Below the pieces are notes generated by a model. It did no database searches. It had not been told where the DNA came from and saw nothing but the letters and a program-made list of their open reading frames with translations. DNA of 64,000 bases, taken from the NCBI RefSeq assembly GCF_003388735.1, contig NZ_QUBQ01000001.1, forward strand, positions 2,604,001-2,668,000. The letters run 5' to 3'. This DNA comes from Paenibacillus paeoniae. GTDB taxonomy: Bacteria > Bacillota > Bacilli > Paenibacillales > Paenibacillaceae. Below are positions 1 to 6,919 of the stretch, piece by piece. Position 1 is the stretch's first letter; each line of letters starts with the position of its first letter. The position numbers and the translations under genes were made by a program.

Positions 1-1
1 G

Positions 2-499
2 CTGGCATCTATTCGCGCGCCTCAATACTTCAGCCGCATTGTCATGCTGGGGCCTTCTCCTTGTTACGTGAACGATCTGCCGAGTTATTACGGCGGTTTC
101 GAGCGGAACGATATTGACGAGCTTCTGCAAATGATGCAATTGAACTTTATCGGCTGGGCCAGCTACTTGGCGCCAATCGTTATGAATTCGGAACGGCGGG
201 AGCTGACGGAGGAGCTTGAGCAGAGCTTCTGCTCCAGAGATCCGCGTATCGCCAGACAATTTGCCGAAGTTACCTTCTACTCCGATTGCCGCGTCGAATT
301 GGAGGAAGCGACAATTCCGACATTAATATTGCAATGCTCAGAAGACAGCATTGCTCCTGTTGAAGTGGGCCATTACCTGCATGCCCATCTGAAAAACAGC
401 ACGCTGCGGCAAATGACCGCCAAGGGTCATTATCCTCACTTGAGCCATCCCGAGGAAACAACGGAGCTGATCAAACATTATTTGGCGGCAAGCGGCTAG
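2..499 (+). CDS. rsbQ: RsbQ-type alpha/beta hydrolase, 5'-truncated by the window edge
   Basis: The frame is open from base 2 and the residues before the first Met (LASIRAPQYFSRIV) already belong to the protein, so the true start lies outside the window. Visible family features are GPSPCY followed by YYGGF, the segment FCSRDPRIARQFA, and near the C-terminus the triad aspartate in SEDSIAP and histidine in GHYPHLSHP; the nucleophilic serine would be upstream. In Bacillus subtilis, RsbQ works with the PAS-containing phosphatase RsbP to signal energy stress to sigma-B. Here the next gene, 28 bp downstream, is instead a PAS-GGDEF protein, so the hydrolase probably supplies or senses a small ligand for that PAS domain. 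Identification is firm; the output pathway is inferred. Confidence 0.9.
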   Translation: MASIRAPQYFSRIVMLGPSPCYVNDLPSYYGGFERNDIDELLQMMQLNFIGWASYLAPIVMNSERRELTEELEQSFCSRDPRIARQFAEVTFYSDCRVELEEATIPTLILQCSEDSIAPVEVGHYLHAHLKNSTLRQMTAKGHYPHLSHPEETTELIKHYLAASG

Positions 500-527
500 C
501 CATTAAGAGAAAGGCAGACGGTAGGAA

Positions 528-1511
528 ATGGATATTCAATTAGATACAGCGCCATGCGGCTACTTCTCCATTTCAAACACAGGCCTCATACAGTCCGTTA
601 ATGGAACACTTCTGAACATGTTGGGCTATGAACGTGGGGAGTTGTTGGGAAAACATCTTGAATCCACAATGTCCGTGACGAACAAGCTGTTTTTCCACAC
701 GTATTTCTATCCCTATATTCAACTGCACGGACATGTGAACGAGATGTATGTCTCCTTCCGGACCAGCACTGGGCAGGATGTACCCGTCCTGCTGAACGGC
801 ATTCGCCAGCAGCGGGACGGCGAAACCTTCATCGATTGCGTCGTGCTTGCGATGCGCAAGCGCATCGAGCATGAGAAGGATGTGCTTCAGACCAAAGCAA
901 AGCTGGAGGAGCTGTACCAGAAAACGAACGAAGCGAATCAGAAGCTGGAGCTGCTTCATGCGGAATATGAGACTAAGCAGCAAGAGCTGCTGCGAATCAA
1001 TCATCAGTTGGAGGCGATGGCCTGGATAGATCCTCTCACCGGGCTTGGCAACAGGCGGTTCTTTCAAGAGAAGCTGCTTGCAACCCTCGCCTCCTACCGT
1101 GAGAATGAGGAGCTGTTCTCGTTGTTTATTATGGATATTGATCATTTCAAAAAAATTAACGACACGTACGGACATCCCGTTGGCGATCTGGTGCTGACCA
1201 ACCTGGCACGCTTGCTCCAATCGATGTCCCGGGAGAATGATATTGTGGCTCGTTACGGTGGTGAAGAGTTTGTTGCGATCCTGCCAGATACGGATCAGGA
1301 GACAGCGATATCTATTGCGGAGAGGTACTGCGCCACTGCGGCTTCTACGCTCCTCGGAGAATATCAAATCACGATCAGCATCGGTGTTGCCACCGTATCA
1401 AGCGGGGATACCGATCAATCGCTGCTGCACCATGCCGATCTCGCATTATATGCCTCGAAGAGCAGCGGGAGAAATCGTGCCACACATGCGGCCAATCTCG
1501 TTAAAAACTAA
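528..1511 (+). CDS. PAS-GGDEF diguanylate cyclase partnered with RsbQ
   Basis: 327 residues. An N-terminal PAS domain (about 1-110) is followed by a glutamine/glutamate-rich coiled coil (about 112-160) and a complete GGDEF domain (about 165-320). The active-site loop reads GGEEF at 244-248, and an RxxD inhibitory site (REND, 235-238) lies exactly five residues upstream, so the enzyme should make cyclic di-GMP from two GTP and be product-inhibited. There is no membrane segment or signal peptide, so it is cytoplasmic. It follows rsbQ at 28 bp and is probably co-transcribed; the pair parallels rsbQ-rsbP with the phosphatase output replaced by GGDEF. A strong hairpin follows at 1563. Confidence 0.9.
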   Translation: MDIQLDTAPCGYFSISNTGLIQSVNGTLLNMLGYERGELLGKHLESTMSVTNKLFFHTYFYPYIQLHGHVNEMYVSFRTSTGQDVPVLLNGIRQQRDGETFIDCVVLAMRKRIEHEKDVLQTKAKLEELYQKTNEANQKLELLHAEYETKQQELLRINHQLEAMAWIDPLTGLGNRRFFQEKLLATLASYRENEELFSLFIMDIDHFKKINDTYGHPVGDLVLTNLARLLQSMSRENDIVARYGGEEFVAILPDTDQETAISIAERYCATAASTLLGEYQITISIGVATVSSGDTDQSLLHHADLALYASKSSGRNRATHAANLVKN

Positions 1512-1562
1512 TCGGCCTCGAAGTTAACCAACTCAGGACCCTAAGTCCCTAAGTATCAAAGA

Positions 1563-1594
1563 GAAGAGCACCGGGATTCCCGGTGCTCTTCTTT
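1563..1594 (+). terminator. Rho-independent terminator after the RsbQ/GGDEF pair
   Basis: A perfect 13-bp stem (GAAGAGCACCGGG, 1563-1575, pairing with 1579-1591) with a 3-nt loop is followed by TTTATT. It lies between convergent units and may also slow transcription from the MFS operon on the other strand, although the run on that side is poor in T. Confidence 0.85.
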
Positions 1595-1640
1595 ATTAGG
1601 CCATATCAAGAGGTATTGCACCTCCATGCTTGCTGCCCTC

Positions 1641-2834
1641 TTAACGAGGGCTCCGTCTCGCGTAGACTAAATTGGCAACATAAAGAAGGAGAAGCACGAC
1701 AAGGATACCGGCAGATAGGCCAAATATGGGAGCGTATTGGCCATTCATTACCCCTAGTCCAAGCAAGGCTGAGCCTGCCGCTATGCCGATGTCCATTCCG
1801 ATCAGAAAAGTGCTATTGGCTGCACCGCGTCTTTCTGGCAACGCCCGTTGAATCGTCCATGCCAGCATATAAGGCTGAACGGCTCCGAACGACAAACCAT
1901 AGACAAAGGCTGACAGCACGAATAGCGGGAAGCTTGTTGCTGCCGACAGCATAGATAAAGCAACAACGCCAAGCACGATGCCGGGCACAAGAACATACGC
2001 CGGCCCTCTCCTGTCGAATAGCTTTCCTGCGAGCGGTCTTACTAGAATCGAGGCGCCGCTAGACAGCAGGAAGAATATCCCACCATTCGTGATGCCAAGC
2101 TGCTGCCCGTATAATACAACATAAGTCAAAATGCCTCCATAGCAGCATGTGAATAACATAAGCAGCGCAGCTGGAAGCAATGCGGAGCGCTCAAACATGC
2201 TGCCCAGCAAAGCATGTAGGCGGCGTCCAGACGGAGTCATTACTTTCGAGGTGGCTGTCCCTTCATTCTGTCCGCTTAATGCTAGCACTAGCGGAAGCAC
2301 GGCGACTGTAGAAGCCGCCAAGAACAACGCCAATGCACCGAATTGTCCGTATATCCATCCCCCCGCATACGGTCCGACCGCCATGCTGGCCAAGCCGAAC
2401 AACATAAAGGTGCCGATGCCCGCTCCTTGTTGACCCGGTGGAATCAGATCGGACACAAGTGTTGCGTAAGAGGCTGTCAAGATGCCCCAACCTATGCCAA
2501 TTCCGATACTGCATCCTATTATCCAGCCTATCGATGGCGATAGCATGTAAGCAAGAGAAGCGAACAGGAATGCCAACAATCCCGCGATAACGATTCGTTT
2601 GCGATTCCAGTGATCCAGCGCATATCCCGTCCAGAATCGGATGAGGACTGCTGCAACCGTAATAACGGCAACAACAAGTCCTACGGAAGTCCGTTCTACA
2701 CCGGTGTCCATCAGATAGACAGGAAGCGTAGGCAGCAGCATTTGAAAGGACAAGAAGACAAGCATATTGCACATACAGACTCTAAGGTATGCGGCCGACC
2801 AATAACCGCCATTCCCATCACTATGCTTCATCAT
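1641..2834 (-). CDS. MFS transporter (12 membrane segments)
   Basis: 397 residues with about twelve hydrophobic segments and an MFS-type cytoplasmic loop between segments 2 and 3 (GYALDHWNRKR). It resembles drug or metabolite efflux proteins of the YfcJ/YwoG type, but the substrate cannot be read from the sequence. The first of two adjacent ATG codons is chosen because AGGGG lies 7 nt upstream. It is the last gene of a three-gene operon (NmrA-like, FMN reductase, MFS) with a 24-bp gap to the preceding gene. The combination of redox enzymes with an exporter suggests detoxification of an electrophile or quinone, which is inference. Confidence 0.85.
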   Translation of the reverse strand: MMKHSDGNGGYWSAAYLRVCMCNMLVFLSFQMLLPTLPVYLMDTGVERTSVGLVVAVITVAAVLIRFWTGYALDHWNRKRIVIAGLLAFLFASLAYMLSPSIGWIIGCSIGIGIGWGILTASYATLVSDLIPPGQQGAGIGTFMLFGLASMAVGPYAGGWIYGQFGALALFLAASTVAVLPLVLALSGQNEGTATSKVMTPSGRRLHALLGSMFERSALLPAALLMLFTCCYGGILTYVVLYGQQLGITNGGIFFLLSSGASILVRPLAGKLFDRRGPAYVLVPGIVLGVVALSMLSAATSFPLFVLSAFVYGLSFGAVQPYMLAWTIQRALPERRGAANSTFLIGMDIGIAAGSALLGLGVMNGQYAPIFGLSAGILVVLLLLYVANLVYARRSPR

Positions 2835-2858
2835 ACTCTATCCCCTTGGCGCCCGGAT

Positions 2859-3404
2859 TTATCGCAATCCTTTTAATGCCCCGCTCCAGGCTGTCACTTG
2901 ATCCAACATATCATGAACGGTTTTCGTATGCAGCTCGGCAGGTTTAAAGGTATGGAATTGTTCAAAATCCGTGAAGATGGACAAGGTAGGATGAACGCGT
3001 ACATCCGCTACCAGCAATTCACCTAATATCCCCCGCAAATGCTCGGCTGCACGGGCGCCTCCGGTTGAGCCATAGCTCACCATTCCGGCTGCTTTGTTGT
3101 TCCATTCTTGATAGGCTGTATCGAGCGCATTTTTCAAAGCCCCGGTTATGCTATGATTATATTCCGCAACGATGAATACATATCCATCCATCTCATCGAT
3201 TTTTTGGGCCCAAGACTTCACGCCCGCATCTTCCGGATCGCCTTCTCCCATAAAGGGGAGCTTATATTCGGCTATATCAATAATCTCATAGTGTCCATCC
3301 CTGCGACCGTCGGCTATGCCTTTAATCCATTCGCCGACTTGCGGGCTCACCCTTCCTTGACGGGTACTCCCCAATATAATGCCGATCTTAAGCTGCTCGC
3401 TCAT
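2859..3404 (-). CDS. NADPH-dependent FMN reductase family (flavodoxin-like) protein
   Basis: 181 residues from the chosen start. The N-terminus (LKIGIILGSTRQGR) is the FMN phosphate-binding loop of the SsuE/YhdA/azoreductase-like flavodoxin fold, and YSYGSTGGARAAEHLR-type residues near 120-135 fit the second flavin loop (seen as MVSYGSTGGARA). Such enzymes reduce FMN, azo dyes, quinones or chromate using NAD(P)H. An ATG at 3419 is also in frame, but GGAG sits 9 nt before the ATG at 3404 and nothing suitable precedes 3419. The gene sits tightly between the NmrA-like gene and the MFS gene and is probably co-transcribed with both. Confidence 0.85.
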   Translation of the reverse strand: MSEQLKIGIILGSTRQGRVSPQVGEWIKGIADGRRDGHYEIIDIAEYKLPFMGEGDPEDAGVKSWAQKIDEMDGYVFIVAEYNHSITGALKNALDTAYQEWNNKAAGMVSYGSTGGARAAEHLRGILGELLVADVRVHPTLSIFTDFEQFHTFKPAELHTKTVHDMLDQVTAWSGALKGLR

Positions 3405-3420
3405 TTGCTTCATCTCCATT

Positions 3421-4242
3421 TTATATAAATTTCTCTCTATTTTCTGCTAGCCATTGTGCGAATGTCCGCGCGGGACGCCCTGTAATTTGTTCAACAGTCG
3501 GTAATAACAGATAGGATTCCTCGGGCGGATTAGCGTACCAGCCGACAACATATTCGATTACGTCTTCCTGAATGCCAGCTTGGCGCATCTTAGTTCGTTC
3601 TTCCTCTGCCGACAATTCGACGAATTGAATATCTCGGCCAATCTCGGCACTCAATAAGCGCAGCTTGTCGGGTATGGATAGCACTTCTGGCCCGGTCAAC
3701 GTATAACTCTTGAAGGCGTGGCCATCCTCCATAAGCACCTTTGCAGCAACGCTGCCAATGTCTGCCTCATGAATCATGGCACTTAATACTTGACCGTTCA
3801 GATGCCTGATCACACCTTCCGATCGAATAGATTCCGCCCATTCCTTTGCATTGGACATAAATTCAACAGGCGGCTGGAGATGGGTCCATTCCAAATGGCT
3901 TGCTTCTACCGCCTCTTCTACCGGACCTCTCTCGCCGTTCCACAAAAGCGTTACTTTCCGTACACCAGCCTTTTCAGCCAACGCTACGATTTCAGCTCCG
4001 GTTTGCAGCGGAGCAGAGTCGGCACCGTTAAATGTAATCAAATGCATGGCAGTTACTCCATCCAGTGCCGGAACAAGGGTCTGCGGATCGGTTAACTCCC
4101 CGTATACGATCTCCACGGACTTTGGCAGGTTGGCAGTTGCAGGGTTGCGCGTAAGAGCCCTAACGCGAGCACCGGAACGGATAAGCTGATCAACGACATG
4201 CCGTCCTACATTCCCGGTTGCGCCTGTTACTAGAATAGTCAA
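3421..4242 (-). CDS. NmrA-like atypical SDR, NAD(P)-binding protein
   Basis: 273 residues. The N-terminal Rossmann motif TGATGNVGRHVV (GxxGxxG) identifies an extended or atypical short-chain dehydrogenase of the NmrA/QOR2 type; the canonical YxxxK catalytic pair is not obvious, as is usual in NmrA-like proteins. The start codon is TTG at 4240-4242, supported by AGGAGG 10 nt upstream (complement at 4253-4258). It is the first gene of the operon with the FMN reductase and MFS genes. Likely role: redox sensing or reduction of quinone-like compounds; substrate unknown. Confidence 0.85.
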   Translation of the reverse strand: MTILVTGATGNVGRHVVDQLIRSGARVRALTRNPATANLPKSVEIVYGELTDPQTLVPALDGVTAMHLITFNGADSAPLQTGAEIVALAEKAGVRKVTLLWNGERGPVEEAVEASHLEWTHLQPPVEFMSNAKEWAESIRSEGVIRHLNGQVLSAMIHEADIGSVAAKVLMEDGHAFKSYTLTGPEVLSIPDKLRLLSAEIGRDIQFVELSAEEERTKMRQAGIQEDVIEYVVGWYANPPEESYLLLPTVEQITGRPARTFAQWLAENREKFI

Positions 4243-4345
4243 AAGTATACAGCCTCCTCAGATTGCTTAATTGGAATTATGAATATCTCTAAATTTACAT
4301 CAATCCCCACTTCATTACGTCCTGCGTACGTCTAATCAACACATA

Positions 4346-4376
4346 AGAAAAAGGTCTTACCCGAAGATAAGACCTT
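4346..4376 (-). terminator. Terminator of the NarL-type two-component operon
   Basis: On the minus strand AAGGTCTTA pairs with TAAGACCTT across an 8-nt loop (4351-4376) and is followed by TTTTTC. It sits 15 bp past the stop of the response regulator. Confidence 0.8.
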
Positions 4377-4391
4377 GGCTAAGACCTTCCA

Positions 4392-5033
4392 TTAGCCGAA
4401 CCATTTGTTTTTGGTCGCAAACAGTGCAGCTTGTGTTCGATCCTGCATCTCAAGCTTGGCTAAAATATGCGTAATATGGGTTTTGACTGTTTTCTCCGAA
4501 ATATGAAGGTCTGCCGCAATTTCCTTGTTGCTCTGACCAAGCGTGATATGCTGCAAGACCACGCGTTCCTTCGGGGTGAGAACGTCAATTTGCTTCTCCT
4601 CTTCATTCTCCTTGACAACGTGGGACATCAGTTGATGAGTGGCTTCCGGGTGCAGTGTCTTTCTGCCATCCATCGCAGCCTGTATGGATTCGATCAACAC
4701 TTCCGGTCTAACATCCTTTAATTGATAGCCGATGGCGCCTGCCTTGATCGCTTGCAGCACGGACTCCCGGTCTGAGTAGCTCGACAGAATAATCACTTTC
4801 ACCTTCGGATACTGCTCTGTTATAATCCCTGTGGCCTCAATCCCGCTCATACCTGGCATCATTAAATCCATGAGCACAATATCGGGATCCAGTGCTTGGA
4901 CCTGCTGAAGGGCCTCTTCCCCGTTCTGGGCCTGACCGACAATTTCAATAGCAGATTGGGTTTGCAAGAAAAATCGCAGTCCTCTGAGTACAACCAAATG
5001 ATCGTCTACGATCAGTACTTTTATGGTCTTCAT
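4392..5033 (-). CDS. NarL/FixJ-family response regulator
   Basis: 213 residues from MKTIKVLIVDDH. The receiver domain (1-120) has the acidic pair D10/D11, the phosphorylation site D56 in LMDLMMP and a conserved Lys late in the domain (YQLKD). The C-terminal LuxR-type HTH (about 148-210) shows LTPKERVVLQ and SEKTVKTHI. An upstream in-frame ATG at 5066 lies inside the kinase gene; the ATG at 5033 is chosen because GGGAGA precedes it by about 8 nt and it begins the receiver exactly. It starts 1 nt after the kinase stop, so the two form one operon. Closest known pattern is B. subtilis YhcZ of the YhcYZ system; the target is unknown. Confidence 0.92.
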   Translation of the reverse strand: MKTIKVLIVDDHLVVLRGLRFFLQTQSAIEIVGQAQNGEEALQQVQALDPDIVLMDLMMPGMSGIEATGIITEQYPKVKVIILSSYSDRESVLQAIKAGAIGYQLKDVRPEVLIESIQAAMDGRKTLHPEATHQLMSHVVKENEEEKQIDVLTPKERVVLQHITLGQSNKEIAADLHISEKTVKTHITHILAKLEMQDRTQAALFATKNKWFG

Positions 5034-5034
5034 G

Positions 5035-6729
5035 TTAGTTCTCCCTTGAACGCGGCACCGTAACAATCACGATGGTTCCTTTGCCTTCTGTACTGTTGAT
5101 TTTCAAGCTTCCATTGAGTTGCGCCGCTCTTTCATTCATGCTGCTGATGCCAAGCGTCACGAGCTTCGTCTCTGCTTGCTCCAGCAGAAACCCGCAGCCA
5201 TGATCGATGATACTCATTTGAATCTGATCTTCAATAGACTGAATCTTGATCGCAGCACGATTCGTCCGGGCATGCTTGCTCACATTATTGATCGCTTCTT
5301 GGCCGATTCGCCACAGGTTTTTTTCTACCTTCTCGGTGAATTGCACATCATCCTTCATCTGCAAGGTGACATGAATGCCGATTTTTGAAGCATATTCCTT
5401 CAAAGAAGCAAGCATCCCCTTCTCGGCACTATACGGGCGAAGCTGCCAGATCAATGTGCGCATCTCGGATAATGTCTCTTGCGACAGCTTCTGAATATCG
5501 CTGATTCCGTCTACGACGAGCGGATTTTCCTCTTTCAGCAGCTCTTTGATGCCTTGCGCAGTCAGCGATAGGGAAAACAGCTTCTGATTGACAGAGTCGT
5601 GCAGATCAAGCGCGAGCCTGTTCCTCTCTTCCGATAACAGCAGATCCTGCCATTCGTCGTACAAGCGGATTCTTTCCATCGCCAATGAAATATGATCTGC
5701 CAGTGTCGTTAAGATTTTGATCTCCAGTTCGCTGAATATGGCCGACTCTCTTCCGATAAGAAGCACGCCAAGCGGCTCGTTTCTCATCAACGGCTCTTGC
5801 TTTTGCAGCGGTATTGCGATCGAAAACCTATTTTGGCTGGATTGAAGCGCAGCAAAAGAAAAAGGCGCATCCTTGCTCTGGCATACGCTTTGTTTATAGA
5901 AAGCTTGATGAATAATATCCGAATAATCTTCCTCTGCGTGGGGACTGGCTTCATTCAAGACTCTAGCATTCTCACTGTCATAGAGGGCGCGCAGCGTTAG
6001 CCGATTGCCATGATGAGCGGCGATCGCTACAGTCGGCCAGTCGAAATAAGTGCCGATATTCAACACAACGGTAAGCAGCAGCTCTCTTAAGTTATTGATG
6101 GTCCAGATATGCCGCGTTACTTCATTAGTACTGTTATAATAATCCACAATATAGCGCGCAATATTGTCAACGGCGAGTTTCTCTTTTTGCTCAAGGAGCT
6201 GAGTTCGCTCTACAGCTGTACCGATCTGATAGGCCACCCCTTCAAGAAGGGCAAGCTCTTCATCGCTGAAATGTTCCTTGCCAGGCGATCCCACATTCAG
6301 TAAGCCGAAGCGCTCTCCGCATATCGTCAGCGGTACCGTAGCGTGATGAGTGAGATTATTCGTATCGCCAAGCGACTGCGTGACCGAATTATGGAGGCGC
6401 TCGCATTCAATGATGTTCACTGCTTGATTAAGCGAATCTCTCCAATAGAGCTGGAGACAGAAGCAGATTTCGCACCGCATCGGCTCTTTGTCGTTCCGGG
6501 CAAGCGCTGGAGGCAGATTATGATCCGCTACATGATGATAGATTGGCTCATCATCCGCCAGAAAGATCCAGCCCGTCTTCAGCCCGGTTAGTTCCAGCAG
6601 CTTCTCCAGCGTGCTTTGAAGCATCGGCTTCATGTCATGGTTTTGGTTCAAGGTCTCTGCGATTGTTTTCAGAATAAGCAATTCCTTATAATGCAACGTC
6701 CGTTCCTCGTACATCCATTTCACCACCAT
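5035..6729 (-). CDS. Cytoplasmic GAF-GAF sensor histidine kinase (HisKA_3 type)
   Basis: 564 residues with no membrane segment. Two GAF domains (about 20-175 and 195-355) precede a HisKA_3 dimerisation domain with phospho-acceptor H377 (LALDLHDSVNQK) and a HATPase domain (about 470-560, with N box EAINNVSKHA and a G-rich loop). The first GAF contains a cysteine cluster C86-x2-C89-x-C91 with a further C109, a pattern that could bind metal, an Fe-S cluster or respond to thiol oxidation. The start is uncertain: the ATG at 6714 (residue 6) is equally possible because neither has a strong ribosome site. The response regulator follows directly. Confidence 0.9.
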   Translation of the reverse strand: MVVKWMYEERTLHYKELLILKTIAETLNQNHDMKPMLQSTLEKLLELTGLKTGWIFLADDEPIYHHVADHNLPPALARNDKEPMRCEICFCLQLYWRDSLNQAVNIIECERLHNSVTQSLGDTNNLTHHATVPLTICGERFGLLNVGSPGKEHFSDEELALLEGVAYQIGTAVERTQLLEQKEKLAVDNIARYIVDYYNSTNEVTRHIWTINNLRELLLTVVLNIGTYFDWPTVAIAAHHGNRLTLRALYDSENARVLNEASPHAEEDYSDIIHQAFYKQSVCQSKDAPFSFAALQSSQNRFSIAIPLQKQEPLMRNEPLGVLLIGRESAIFSELEIKILTTLADHISLAMERIRLYDEWQDLLLSEERNRLALDLHDSVNQKLFSLSLTAQGIKELLKEENPLVVDGISDIQKLSQETLSEMRTLIWQLRPYSAEKGMLASLKEYASKIGIHVTLQMKDDVQFTEKVEKNLWRIGQEAINNVSKHARTNRAAIKIQSIEDQIQMSIIDHGCGFLLEQAETKLVTLGISSMNERAAQLNGSLKINSTEGKGTIVIVTVPRSREN

Positions 6730-6814
6730 CTCTTGCTATCCATCTGAATAGCTAGATCATACCTTATTTCTCCCATAGTATAAATATAATCATTAAGAAG
6801 CCTAACTAGGCTAA

Positions 6815-6867
6815 AACACAAATAACCCGCATGAGAGAACTTTTTTCAAAGTGTCCATCTTACGGGT
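6815..6867 (-). terminator. Terminator-like hairpin, member of a dispersed sequence family
   Basis: Downstream of the SLH-propeller gene, ACCCGTAAGA (minus strand) pairs imperfectly with TCTCATGCGGGT around 6825-6867 and is followed by TTATTTGTGTTTT. Its loop and one arm match the hairpin at 40007-40051 at 19 of 22 positions, which is more than chance stem similarity. Confidence 0.6.
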
Positions 6868-6919
6868 CATGAGTTTGGATTTCTTTATATCATCGACAAT
6901 GCATTGATTTGGCAGAGAC

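Noticed and set aside
573..1367. Long open frame opposite the PAS-GGDEF gene
   Set aside because: The plus-strand frame has complete PAS and GGDEF motifs; the reverse frame has no motif and no start signal.
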